In this document: piece after piece, positions 17,219-25,346 of the stretch
Position numbering within the stretch: the first letter of the stretch is position 1
Layout of the letters: the number at the start of each line of letters is the position of its first letter
Assembly: GCA_003220075.1 (NCBI GenBank)
Contig: QHRJ01000004.1
Coordinates: 1 to 33,653, forward strand
DNA length: 33,653 nucleotides
From: Verrucomicrobiota bacterium
GTDB taxonomy: Bacteria > Verrucomicrobiota > Verrucomicrobiia > Chthoniobacterales > UBA10450
Direction: 5' to 3'
Program-made: the position numbers and the translations under genes
Notes under the pieces: model-generated
What the model was told of the DNA's origin: nothing
Databases searched by the model: none
What the model saw: the letters and a program-made list of their open reading frames with translations, nothing else

Positions 17219-17358
17219 AAACACTACCTTAGCTGTTCGGACATTGCGAAAAACACAGCAAGATGGGCGCGGCGCGTTTTAGCGCCGACAGCGCTCGCTC
17301 ATTAGACCACCGCGGGCATCGTATCTCTTCTCCCGAGCAGCACTAAGCAGACCGCCCA
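17219..17358. other. Convergent intergenic region with a weak hairpin
   Basis: 140 bp between convergent genes. GGCGC (17271-17275) and GCGCC (17282-17286) can pair across a GTTTTA loop, a possible but weak terminator. Nothing else is supported. Confidence 0.3.
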
Positions 17359-18048
17359 TTACAAAATTCGCCAGCGCGGTTTTCCCGTTTTGCGATCGGT
17401 TTCCCACAAACGGCACCCCCCGAGAAATGCATTGCGGTTATCGCCTCTCTTCACCTCGTGCGGCAATTGCTTCATCTTTTTCACGTTGCCGCCACCGAGG
17501 ACGACGGTATCGGCGACGAAAGAGAGCTTCAACTGGGTCACGCAGTAAAGCACTTCCGCGCGCCACGCTTTTTCGCCGAGGTGCTCCAGCCCGTCTATGC
17601 CGAGCCAGTCTTCAATTTTGCGATGATCGCGGTAAGGCAGATCACCGAGCTCGAGCGGTAAAAGGTTATTCTCCCAAACCAGCGCAGCGCCCAACCCTGT
17701 GCCCAGCCCGAGAAAAAGCATGCGGCCGCGAATATGACTGCCCAGCGCCTGCATAGCGGCGTCGTTAATGACCCGACTGGGCTTTTTTAGGGCGCGACTA
17801 AAGTTGAACCCGACCCAGCCTTTGCCGAGATGTTTCGGGTCCTTCACGATCTTGCCGTTGCGCACAACCGAAGGAAACCCGATGGAAATAGTGGCGAACT
17901 TTAGCTCCGCCGAGGTCTCGTGAAAGTTCCTTACGAAATTGCGCGGCGTCATGTCCGGTCCGGAATCGAATTTCAATTTGTCCTTCGCCGACATCAGCAG
18001 TTTGACGTGAGTGCCACCGATATCGACGACGAGAACGTTCCGTTTCAT
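17359..18048 (-). CDS. ROK-family kinase, polyphosphate-glucokinase-like
   Basis: Predicted cytoplasmic sugar kinase. Seen: N-terminal phosphate-binding VVDIGGTHVKLL (about 7-18), the ISIGFPSVV and NDAAMQALG segments that contain the catalytic-region Asp of the ROK fold, a second glycine-rich loop LGLGTGLGAAL (about 113-123), and a C-terminal VLGGGN adenosine-type motif. The short length (229 residues) and the lack of a CxCGxxGC zinc motif fit the PPGK-like branch, which can use polyphosphate as phosphoryl donor, better than classical ROK glucokinases. Whether polyphosphate or ATP is used cannot be read from the sequence. It is downstream of the regulator gene on the same strand (about 25 bp), possibly one transcript. 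Confidence 0.85.
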   Translation of the reverse strand: MKRNVLVVDIGGTHVKLLMSAKDKLKFDSGPDMTPRNFVRNFHETSAELKFATISIGFPSVVRNGKIVKDPKHLGKGWVGFNFSRALKKPSRVINDAAMQALGSHIRGRMLFLGLGTGLGAALVWENNLLPLELGDLPYRDHRKIEDWLGIDGLEHLGEKAWRAEVLYCVTQLKLSFVADTVVLGGGNVKKMKQLPHEVKRGDNRNAFLGGCRLWETDRKTGKPRWRIL

Positions 18049-18073
18049 CGCGCGTCCCTGGGCGGGTAAAGAA

Positions 18074-19891
18074 TTACTCCCCGATCCCTATCGACCGGCC
18101 CAGTCGTTTGAAAACGCTCCCCCGCTCCGCCTTTTCAGAAGCAGCCGGGGGCCAGCATTCGACAATCTCGAGCTCTACGAAACGGAAGAGGGTCAAGCGG
18201 GCGAATTTCAAATCCAGCCGAAGATTGCGCGCGATCTGGGCGATGGAGCGAGTGCCGTTGAACTGCGAGGCGAATTGTGCTTCGGCCACCGTAAGCCGCA
18301 GTTTTTGGATACGCTCAAAACCATCGCGCGTATAAGCGGGAATCCAGGCCGGGTCATAATTGGCTTTCTCGGCAACATCCTGCGCCTGGACGAAGCGCAA
18401 TGTGCTCAACATCCAATGCTCGATGTCATCCTCGGCGGGGATGTCGTTGGTGAAATCAGGCAGCTCGCTTGTTTGCTCAAAGGCGAATCGCACTCTCGGT
18501 GCGCTCCATTGTTGCGCGAAAAGTTTTTGCCCATAATGCTGGACCAATTGCAGCGCCGGATCGCGCAAAATCAGATCCTCCCGTAGGAGAGTGATAAACA
18601 ACGGGCAACCGGTTTGAGTTTGAGTCTCTCGCGCCGCAGCCACGCGGTCGGGATCGATGTTTACCAGCGTGACCGGCGCTTCGGAGCAGTAACCCTCGGC
18701 ATCACGGGTCGTCACTAGCACGACCTTTCCTTCGCGAGCGTGAAGATCGACGTTTTCCCTCGTCCCGGCAGAGCGGAGTGTGCCGGTCAACTTTTCGTGA
18801 CCGATTACCCTCAGCACGCGGCTGAAGGAAAAGAACCCGGTATCACCGGAAAAATAGATGTTCGCCAACGCACCGGATTCGAAAAAAGCCGGCTCGGGTG
18901 GCGCGGGGAAGTCCAAATCGCCAAAACCACTGTGCGTTTGCTCGTTTTCCTGCGACGAGGCGGATGCCGGTTCGTTCCAGAGCGGCGAAAAAGTGACTAC
19001 GGAGGTCTCCTCTTCTCCCGGACTGACCACATTGGTAAATTCCGAGCGCACCGCCGGCTCTGCGCCTTCTTCGCGCGATAGGTTTTCCTCGACCACTTTC
19101 AAGAGTGAATCAGAAGTAAACGGTTTATGCAAAATTCCCAAGACATTCTCGGATCTGGCTTGTGCATCTTCCAAATCAGTGCCGAACCCCGACATGAAAA
19201 GGACTGGGATGTGCGCAGTCGACTCATCTTCGCTCAAGCGCTGACTAAGTTCATCGCCTGGCAAATCAGGCAGCAAATAATCGAGCAGGATCAAATCAGG
19301 TTTCTGCTGGCGAGCCGCTTGCAATCCCTCTTGGCTTGTTCCGGCGGTGACGACTTGATAGTTTGCTTCGGTCAGAATCTCCTCGACGAAACCTAATAGC
19401 ATCAGACTGTCGTCGATCACCAGAATGCGCTGCCGTTCCGGCAGCCGAACATCTTCGCCGGACCGTAAGAGGTTCTGCGCCAAGTTTCTGAAATCCGAAT
19501 CCGAAAATGGCTTTCCCAGGAAATGAACGTCCCCCATCCTCTCCGATTCTTCGGGCGGCGAAGCAAGGTGCCCAGCCGTCAAAAATATGGCCTCCGCCTT
19601 GGGATGGCTGGCCCGCAAATCCCCCAGAAGAGCTGAATCGCACGCAGCATCCAGGTCGAGCACGAACAGCTCAACCGGCTCATCTGCGGTAATGCGATGC
19701 GCCTCCTCCAGATCATGGGCCACATCCACCACCGCTTCCGGCGCAACCTCGTGCAACGCACTCAAAATTGATGAGAGCATTGATTCGTCTGGCTCTAGAA
19801 CCAGAATGCGCTCTTCGCGTTTCGTAGTCCAAGCAGTAGAATCTTTCACTGGGAAACAAGCGCACCGCCGCAAGAAATGTCCCGCTGCCAA
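18074..19891 (-). CDS. Double receiver (REC-REC) response regulator with DUF4388/PATAN-type region
   Basis: Signal-transduction protein without an obvious DNA-binding domain. Seen: REC1 at about residues 29-143, with acceptor Asp79 and Lys127 but the acidic pair replaced (LEPDE). REC2 at about 156-270 has a full set: acidic pair IDD, acceptor Asp204 in LLDYLLPDLPG, FMSG, and Lys256 in HKPF. A low-complexity linker follows, then a C-terminal region with SRVLRVIGHEKLTGTLR...GKVVLV, typical of DUF4388. The last 100 residues are predicted helical (LRLTVAEAQFASQFNG). The start is a TTG at 19891, supported by a strong AGGAG six bases upstream; a GTG at 19849 is the alternative. REC1 is probably degenerate. 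Partners are unknown; no histidine kinase is adjacent. Confidence 0.85.
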   Translation of the reverse strand: MAAGHFLRRCACFPVKDSTAWTTKREERILVLEPDESMLSSILSALHEVAPEAVVDVAHDLEEAHRITADEPVELFVLDLDAACDSALLGDLRASHPKAEAIFLTAGHLASPPEESERMGDVHFLGKPFSDSDFRNLAQNLLRSGEDVRLPERQRILVIDDSLMLLGFVEEILTEANYQVVTAGTSQEGLQAARQQKPDLILLDYLLPDLPGDELSQRLSEDESTAHIPVLFMSGFGTDLEDAQARSENVLGILHKPFTSDSLLKVVEENLSREEGAEPAVRSEFTNVVSPGEEETSVVTFSPLWNEPASASSQENEQTHSGFGDLDFPAPPEPAFFESGALANIYFSGDTGFFSFSRVLRVIGHEKLTGTLRSAGTRENVDLHAREGKVVLVTTRDAEGYCSEAPVTLVNIDPDRVAAARETQTQTGCPLFITLLREDLILRDPALQLVQHYGQKLFAQQWSAPRVRFAFEQTSELPDFTNDIPAEDDIEHWMLSTLRFVQAQDVAEKANYDPAWIPAYTRDGFERIQKLRLTVAEAQFASQFNGTRSIAQIARNLRLDLKFARLTLFRFVELEIVECWPPAASEKAERGSVFKRLGRSIGIGE

Positions 19892-19953
19892 CGCGCTCTC
19901 CTAACAATTTATGCTTCTCGGCAAATGAAAAGCATTTTCTCGCTCAACTTGCG

Positions 19954-21411
19954 CTAGCGAACGACTGGATAGCGCCGAGCCAGCTCGCGCCGGCTGGTTT
20001 TGCCGCGTTCATTTACCGGGATCGCCTCCACGAAATAAATGCGGCGCGGCACCTGCCAACTGCTCAGCCGCACCCGACAATGCGTGAGCAATTCTCTCTC
20101 GCTCAAGCCTTTCGCTACCACGCAGGCGGCGATTTCTTCATTCCGACGCTCCGATTCGCGACCGAAAACGATCGCCGCTCGCACTCCCTGGCAGCGCAAG
20201 ATTTCGGCTTCCACTTCCGCTGGATGCACTTTCTTGCCGGCGACGTTGATCAAGTCTGAGCCGCGTCCGACGATCCGGTAACCCCCCTTCGTTTTTTCCA
20301 ACAAGTCATCCGGGGCAAAAATGCCGTGGCCCAGTTTGTCTTCATCAGGCTCGGGGAAATAACCGGCGGCCACCGCGCGACTTCGCACCCGAATGGGCGA
20401 GATCGGATTGTCGGGATCGACCTGTTCAATCTCAACTCCGGACATCGCCTCACCAACAAATCCCTGGACCGGCTGCGCTTTACGGACGTAACAAATTCCG
20501 CCACACTCCGATGCGCCATAAAAGGAGTGGATCTCGCGTCCGAATTTTCCGCAAAAGCCTTGCGCGGTTTCCGACGGCAAGGGCGCTCCGGCCGAAATGC
20601 AAAGCCGTAAATCCGGTAAAGAGGGCGCCTGGGCCATTTCGCAAAACGATTGGTAGAAAACCGGCATTCCCGGAAAAACACTCGCGCGAGTCGCGGCGAG
20701 GGCGTCGATGATCGCTCGCGGCATCCGATCGCTACTGAGCGCAAGCGAAACGCCGCGCACGATGAGCGGCGTCAGCAAATTGCTAAAGCCATAGGAATGC
20801 GAAATTGGGATGACGCCAAAGTTCAAGTCGCGCTGGCTGATGCCCATCGTCTCGCAAATGTTCTCGCAATCGGCCAGCAATTGTTCGCTGCGAAAACGAA
20901 TCGCGCGCGGCGCGGCGGTGGTGCCAGACGTGAGCTTCAGTAGCGAAGGACGCTGGCCCTGCCAGTCGATCGGTCCGGCCGCCACCATAGGCCTGTCATC
21001 CCGAGCGGAGTCGAGGGATCCCGCGGATGTTACCTTAAAGATTACGCAGCGGGATCCCTCGACTTTCGCTCGGGACGACAGGCTTGCGAGAGCAGCTAGA
21101 TTGAAGATTTGAAAAGCGCTTTTTCTCTGTTCCTCCGCAATCGTCTGTTCCAGTGGGAGAACGACAAGTTGCTTCCGCAGGCACGCCAGAAACAACGATG
21201 GCCAATCCGGATGATTGCCGATTTGGATTGCGACCACTCTGCCTGGTTCAATCGCTTTCAGCTCGGCCGCGAAATGCTCGGCGCCCTCCTCAATTTCAGA
21301 AAATGTGCGCGCGACTCTCCCTTGGGCGTCAAAGATGGCGGCGCGATCACGGTTCTTTGTGCGGGTAGCTTCCCACACCTCGAGAATCCGGTCGCCTAAT
21401 GTGGTCCTCAC
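19954..21411 (-). CDS. AMP-dependent synthetase/ligase (class I adenylate-forming enzyme)
   Basis: Adenylates a carboxylic acid, usually for CoA-thioester or carrier-protein loading. Seen: the P-loop-like LLKLTSGTTAAPRAI (usual form TSGTTGxPK), the substrate-side FPGMPVFYQS, the adenine motif FYGASECGG, and the hinge region IVGRGSDLINVAGKKVHPAEVE. A C-terminal Lys occurs in NERGKTSRREL, the catalytic-lysine region. At 485 residues it is compact. A repeat element (20991-21083) is inserted in frame in the N-terminal domain (LSSRAKVEGSR... DSARDDRP) just before the P-loop region. It starts with GTG at 21411, divergent from rpmE. The substrate is not evident; a short-chain acyl or aryl acid ligase is possible. 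The regulator gene lies 62 bp downstream. Confidence 0.88.
   Translation of the reverse strand: MRTTLGDRILEVWEATRTKNRDRAAIFDAQGRVARTFSEIEEGAEHFAAELKAIEPGRVVAIQIGNHPDWPSLFLACLRKQLVVLPLEQTIAEEQRKSAFQIFNLAALASLSSRAKVEGSRCVIFKVTSAGSLDSARDDRPMVAAGPIDWQGQRPSLLKLTSGTTAAPRAIRFRSEQLLADCENICETMGISQRDLNFGVIPISHSYGFSNLLTPLIVRGVSLALSSDRMPRAIIDALAATRASVFPGMPVFYQSFCEMAQAPSLPDLRLCISAGAPLPSETAQGFCGKFGREIHSFYGASECGGICYVRKAQPVQGFVGEAMSGVEIEQVDPDNPISPIRVRSRAVAAGYFPEPDEDKLGHGIFAPDDLLEKTKGGYRIVGRGSDLINVAGKKVHPAEVEAEILRCQGVRAAIVFGRESERRNEEIAACVVAKGLSERELLTHCRVRLSSWQVPRRIYFVEAIPVNERGKTSRRELARRYPVVR
20991..21083. repeat. In-frame palindromic element in the AMP-dependent synthetase gene (copy A2)
   Basis: GCCTGTCATCCCGAGCG (20991-21007) and CGCTCGGGACGACAGGC (21067-21083) pair at 16 of 17 positions. 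Inner arms GTCGAGGGATCCCG and CGGGATCCCTCGAC are perfect. The centre contains GTTACCTTAAAGATTACGC, shared with copy A5 and, reversed in part, with A1. Length is 93 bp, exactly 31 codons, and the host frame (minus strand) is open through it. Confidence 0.92.
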
Positions 21412-21458
21412 TTGCGAATTTGCCGTTTCGCGGCTAGATTTCGTGCTCGTTTTTCAAC

Positions 21459-21683
21459 ATGAAGGCGGACATTCATCCCGATTATCACGAGACTGATATC
21501 GTTTGCGCGTGCGGCGCGGCTTATCACACCCGCTCGACTAAACGGGACATTAAAATCGGGATCTGCGCCGCGTGCCATCCGTTTTTCACCGGCGAACAAA
21601 AATTCGTCGACACCGCCGGGCGCGTGGAAAAATTCGCGCGTCGTTACGGCAGCACCAAGGCCGCCCGCGCCGGCAAGGCTTAG
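21459..21683 (+). CDS. rpmE: 50S ribosomal protein L31
   Basis: Large-subunit ribosomal protein bridging the subunits. Seen: 74 residues, starting [10 protein letters not shown], with Cys16, Cys18, Cys36 and Cys39 (CACG and CAAC), the zinc-binding form of L31. The conserved [20 protein letters not shown] follows. The C-terminus is Ala/Lys-rich. The ATG at 21459 lacks a clear Shine-Dalgarno sequence. It lies upstream of prfA, a common pairing (rpmE-prfA-prmC) across bacteria. The divergent AMP-dependent synthetase starts 47 bp away, so both promoters share a very short space. Confidence 0.97.
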   Translation: MKADIHPDYHETDIVCACGAAYHTRSTKRDIKIGICAACHPFFTGEQKFVDTAGRVEKFARRYGSTKAARAGKA

Positions 21684-21689
21684 CTGAAT

Positions 21690-21747
21690 GTAGAGGCGCT
21701 CGCCGCGGCGAGCGCCCGCGCCAACGGCTGACACGGCCACCGCTACA
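21690..21747. repeat. Palindromic element between rpmE and prfA (TGTAG family, copy C4)
   Basis: Ends TGTAG (21690-21694) and CTACA (21743-21747) enclose a perfect 20-bp palindrome GCGCTCGCCG/CGGCGAGCGC (21696-21715). It fills nearly the whole 70-bp spacer. The GCCACCGCTACA end resembles the ends of the uvrA insertions C2 and C3. It could attenuate transcription between the two genes. Confidence 0.8.
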
Positions 21748-21753
21748 ACAATC

Positions 21754-22833
21754 ATGGACTTCGATCTTCTCATTCAACGTAAACGCGAGCGTTTCGAACA
21801 ACTCGAACGCGAAATTGCCGACCCGTCCCTTTTCGACAATCGCAATCGTGCCGGCGAAATCATGCGGGAACACGCGAACGTAAAGGCGTTGCTGGCGAAA
21901 TGGAACGAATTGTCGAATGCGCGAATGCAATTGGCGGACAACCGCGAACTCGCCAATTCGACCGACGCCGACCTGGCCCAAATGGCGCAGGAAGAAATTC
22001 CCGCGCTGGAAAAACGCGTTGCCGACCTCGAACGCGACATGCAGGTGGCGTTGCTTCCGCCGGACGAAAACGAAAATCGCGACGCCATCATTGAGATCCG
22101 TGCGGGCACGGGCGGGAGCGAGGCGGCAATTTTCGCCGCCGATTTATGTCGAATGTACAATCGCTATGCCGAGTCAGCCGGATTGAAAATCGAGAGTATG
22201 GATTCGAGTCCATCGGAGCTTGGTGGATTAAAGGAAGTAATTTTCAAGGTGAGTGGCGAATCGGTTTTTCGAAAATTGCGTTACGAAAGTGGGGTGCACC
22301 GGGTCCAACGTGTCCCCGCAACCGAGGCGCAGGGGCGCATTCATACTAGCACCGCCACGGTCGCGGTTTTGCCGGAAGCGGAGGAAATCGATCTGGAATT
22401 AAAACCGGAAGAACTCCGTATCGAAGTTTGCCGCTCCGGCGGACCAGGCGGCCAGGGCGTGAATACGACTGATTCCGCGGTGCAGATTTTGCATATTCCT
22501 ACAGGTACAATCGTCCGCTGCCAGGACGGGCGGAGTCAGCAAAAGAACAAGGAGAAAGCGCTCAATGTTTTGCGCTCGCGTTTGCTCGAAACCAAACAAC
22601 ATGAAGAAGCGGAGAAATACGCGGCCCATCGCCGAAGTCAGATCGGATCGGGTGGCCGCGAAGAAAAAATCCGCACTTACAACTTTCCGCAGAACCGCGT
22701 CACCGACCACCGCATCGCGCTTACGCTTTACAATCTGGACCGGTTTATGGAAGGCAACCTCGAGGAAATGATTTCAGCACTGCAAGTGGCCGATTTGGCC
22801 GAGCGATTGAAAGACAGCGCGCTGACCAACTGA
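21754..22833 (+). CDS. prfA: Peptide chain release factor 1
   Basis: Recognises UAA and UAG stop codons and triggers peptide release. Seen: 359 residues, the normal RF1 length, with the stop-codon-reading PAT tripeptide (residues 188-190 in VPATEAQGR) and the catalytic GGQ (232-234 in SGGPGGQGVN). PAT rather than SPF marks it as RF1, not RF2. The GGQ glutamine is the methylation target of PrmC, encoded just downstream, so enzyme and substrate are neighbours. The gene is complete with no insertions. Its stop codon is followed at once by a palindromic element (22834). Confidence 0.98.
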   Translation: MDFDLLIQRKRERFEQLEREIADPSLFDNRNRAGEIMREHANVKALLAKWNELSNARMQLADNRELANSTDADLAQMAQEEIPALEKRVADLERDMQVALLPPDENENRDAIIEIRAGTGGSEAAIFAADLCRMYNRYAESAGLKIESMDSSPSELGGLKEVIFKVSGESVFRKLRYESGVHRVQRVPATEAQGRIHTSTATVAVLPEAEEIDLELKPEELRIEVCRSGGPGGQGVNTTDSAVQILHIPTGTIVRCQDGRSQQKNKEKALNVLRSRLLETKQHEEAEKYAAHRRSQIGSGGREEKIRTYNFPQNRVTDHRIALTLYNLDRFMEGNLEEMISALQVADLAERLKDSALTN

Positions 22834-22958
22834 TGTCATCCCGACCGCAGCGAAGCGTAGTCGAGGGATCCGGCGGCGTTAGGATAAAGCTGTCGCAAGC
22901 GGGTTCGTCGACTTTCCGCCTTCGCCAGGCTGAGGCGCAGAGCTCGCGCGGAACGACA
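22834..22958. repeat. Degenerate palindromic element between prfA and prmC (copy A3)
   Basis: Starts TGTCATCCCGACCGCAGCGAAG directly after the prfA stop and ends CGGAACGACA three bases before the prmC ATG. It contains TCGAGGGATCCGGCGGCGTTAG, matching the A-family left arm. The right arm is longer and more diverged (TTCGTCGACTTTCCGCC...). Length is 125 bp. Confidence 0.75.
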
Positions 22959-22960
22959 AA

Positions 22961-23833
22961 ATGACCGTGCTCGACGTTCTTCAATCCACGACCGCTTATT
23001 TCAAAAAACGCGGGATCGAAAATCCGCGCTTGAACGCCGAGCATTTGCTGGCGCATTCACTCGGGCGGAAAAGGCTCGAAGTTTATCTCGAGTTCGAGCG
23101 CGATCTCGCCGAGCCTGAACTGGCGCCTTTACGCGAGCTGGTCCGGCGGCGAGGGCAAAACGAGCCGCTCCAACATTTGCTCGGCACGGTCGAATTTTGC
23201 GGAAACATCTTTCTCTGCGACAAACGCGCGCTCGTTCCGCGACCGGAAACGGAGGAATTTGTCGAGTTCCTCGATCCGGAGATCAGAGGTCAACCTTCGG
23301 CCCATAGTGGCCTACGGCCCGGCGGGAAGTCAGACGTCAGAATTATTGATGTCGGCACAGGATCAGGTGTCATCGCGTTGAGTCTGGCGGCGAAATTTCC
23401 CGAAACGGAAATCATTGCCACTGATATCTCGGACGATGCGCTGTTGCTGGCGCGTGAAAATGCCGTCCGGCTCGGGATCGCTAGCGTTCAGTTTCTCAAA
23501 AGCAACTTGTTGGAGAATATCGATCGGAAATTCGACTTAATCGTCGCGAACCTGCCCTATATTTCCCGGCATGATCGCGGCCAGCTCGCGCCCGAAGTTT
23601 TGCGCGATCCGGAAGTCGCCCTTTTTGCCGGCGAGAAGGGCGATGAAATCATTCGCCAATTGATTGAGACCGCGCCGCCGCATCTGAACGCTGGGGGATT
23701 GCTGGCGCTGGAGATCGGGCTTGGCCAGGAACTCGTCCTAATCGACCTTTTGCGCGATAAAAATTACGGCGACATCGAGGCGAAAAACGATTATTCAGGT
23801 AGAACGCGTTTTCTCTTCGCCCGGTATGGATAA
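22961..23833 (+). CDS. prmC: Release factor glutamine methyltransferase
   Basis: SAM-dependent methyltransferase that methylates the GGQ glutamine of RF1 and RF2. Seen: an N-terminal helical domain with ENPRLNAEHLLAHSLG, then RRGQNEPLQHLLG and the substrate-side ALVPRPETEEFVE. The SAM motif is DVGTGSGVIALSLA (Gly132 onward), and the catalytic motif reads NLPY (197-200) where the family normally has NPPY. Between PETEEFVEFL and RIIDVGTGSG there is an extra GC-rich stretch (RGQPSAHSGLRPGGKSDV) that looks inserted. At 290 residues the length is normal to slightly long. The stop overlaps the murA start by 8 bp, implying coupled translation. Confidence 0.93.
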   Translation: MTVLDVLQSTTAYFKKRGIENPRLNAEHLLAHSLGRKRLEVYLEFERDLAEPELAPLRELVRRRGQNEPLQHLLGTVEFCGNIFLCDKRALVPRPETEEFVEFLDPEIRGQPSAHSGLRPGGKSDVRIIDVGTGSGVIALSLAAKFPETEIIATDISDDALLLARENAVRLGIASVQFLKSNLLENIDRKFDLIVANLPYISRHDRGQLAPEVLRDPEVALFAGEKGDEIIRQLIETAPPHLNAGGLLALEIGLGQELVLIDLLRDKNYGDIEAKNDYSGRTRFLFARYG

Positions 23834-25085
23834 GATACTTGTGCATGGCGGGAATTCTCTCGCCGGTTCGATCAAGATCAGCGGCTCGAAGAACTCCGCC
23901 CTCCCCATTCTTGCCGCCACCCTGCTGACGCGCGAGCCCTGCACGATTCATCGCGTGCCCGACCTGAGCGACACACATTACATGTTGCAAATTCTCACTC
24001 ATCTCGGCGCCCAGGTGGAACGCGCCAGCGGGATTGTCACCGTCACCGCCGATAAAGTGCAATCGGTCGCCCCCTATGACGTTGTCCGAAAAATGCGCGC
24101 CTCGGTTGGCGTGATCGGGCCGCTCCTCGGGCGTTGCAAGGAAGCAACCGTTTCCCTCCCTGGAGGTTGCGTCATCGGCGATCGGCCGATCGACCTGCAT
24201 TTGAAGGGCTTCGAAGCCCTCGGCGCGGCGGTGCGAGTGGAGGGCGGTAACGTGAAAGTTTTTGCCCCGAAACTAGCCGGCGCCGTGATTAATCTGCGCG
24301 GCAAATTCGGACCGACTGTTCTCGGCACCGATAATGTAATGATGGCTGCGGTTCTCGCCGAAGGCACAACTGTAATTGAAGGCGCGGCGCAAGAGCCCGA
24401 AGTTTGCGATTTGGCTGATTTTCTCAACAAGATGGGCGCGAAAATCGAGGGCGCCGGGACACGACGAATCATTGTCGAGGGTGTTAGCGAACTACACGGG
24501 GCCGAGCACGACATCATTCCCGACAGGATTGAAGCTGGCACTTTTCTGGTGGCGGGCGCAATAGCTGGCAACGGAGTGACCGTCAACCGAGTTGAGCCAA
24601 AACACCTCACTGCAATTACCGAGGCGCTGAGCGGTTGCGGATTCAAAATCGAAGCGAATAAACAATCCATAACCGTTTCACCAAATGGTGCGCCCAAACC
24701 GTTGGAAATCACGACGGAACCCTACCCCGGCTTCCCGACTGATATGCAGGCGCAAATGTGCGCGTTGCTTTCCACCACTGACGGAATCAGCGTGATCACG
24801 GAAAATATTTTCCCGCAACGTTACATGCACGTGGCCGAGCTGAAACGGATGGGCGCCCAGGTGCAAATGGAAGGCGCAACCGCAGTGATTCAGGGGGTGG
24901 AGCGCTTGACCGGCGCGCCGGTAATGGCGAGCGATCTGCGCGCCTCAGCCGCGCTGGTGCTGGCGGGACTGAAGGCCGAAGGAATCACCGAAGTGAGCCG
25001 CGTTTATCACATCGATCGCGGCTACGAACATCTCGATGAAAAATTGAGCGAACTCGGCGCGCACATCGAGCGGGTGAAGGCCTGA
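23826..25085 (+). CDS. murA: UDP-N-acetylglucosamine 1-carboxyvinyltransferase
   Basis: First committed step of peptidoglycan synthesis: transfers enolpyruvate from PEP to UDP-GlcNAc in the cytoplasm. Seen: 419 residues, the usual length, starting MDKILVHGGNSLAGSIKISGSKNSALPILAA, with the PEP/UDP-GlcNAc-binding Lys-Asn in KNSA. The catalytic loop SLPGGCVIGDRPIDLH has Cys115, the same number as in E. coli and the residue attacked by fosfomycin, so no Cys-to-Asp resistance form is present. The C-terminal HIDRGYEHLDEKLSELGA is typical. The ATG overlaps prmC by 8 bp. Confidence 0.98.
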   Translation: MDKILVHGGNSLAGSIKISGSKNSALPILAATLLTREPCTIHRVPDLSDTHYMLQILTHLGAQVERASGIVTVTADKVQSVAPYDVVRKMRASVGVIGPLLGRCKEATVSLPGGCVIGDRPIDLHLKGFEALGAAVRVEGGNVKVFAPKLAGAVINLRGKFGPTVLGTDNVMMAAVLAEGTTVIEGAAQEPEVCDLADFLNKMGAKIEGAGTRRIIVEGVSELHGAEHDIIPDRIEAGTFLVAGAIAGNGVTVNRVEPKHLTAITEALSGCGFKIEANKQSITVSPNGAPKPLEITTEPYPGFPTDMQAQMCALLSTTDGISVITENIFPQRYMHVAELKRMGAQVQMEGATAVIQGVERLTGAPVMASDLRASAALVLAGLKAEGITEVSRVYHIDRGYEHLDEKLSELGAHIERVKA

Positions 25086-25346
25086 AATCGGAGGAAAAGA
25101 GTAAGTGCAGCTTAACGTGTAAGTGCAAGGGGACGGTCACTCTCAGCTTTAAACATATACTTTAACCTTGACTCCAGCCGCACTGACCGTGTAACTCTAA
25201 GTCAATATTCGGGTGTTGCAGGTGCAACATCTAAATGTCAACTCGCTGGGCGCTTGGGCTTTTCAACAGAGTTGACGTGGGTTTAGAGATAGCGCGCGAG
25301 CCTCCGGCTTGCGTTCGATCAAAACAAGCGAGACGCTTCTTTTACT
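25086..25346. promoter_or_regulatory. Intergenic region upstream of the DUF4870 gene with an operator-like palindrome
   Basis: 261 bp without a supported gene, AT-richer than its surroundings around 25145-25215. It contains a perfect 7-2-7 palindrome TGTTGCA-GG-TGCAACA (25214-25229) and an isolated inverted pair ACGGTCA / TGACCGT further upstream. TTGACT followed 18 bases later by TAACTC could be a weak promoter. Any operator function is speculation. Confidence 0.35.
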
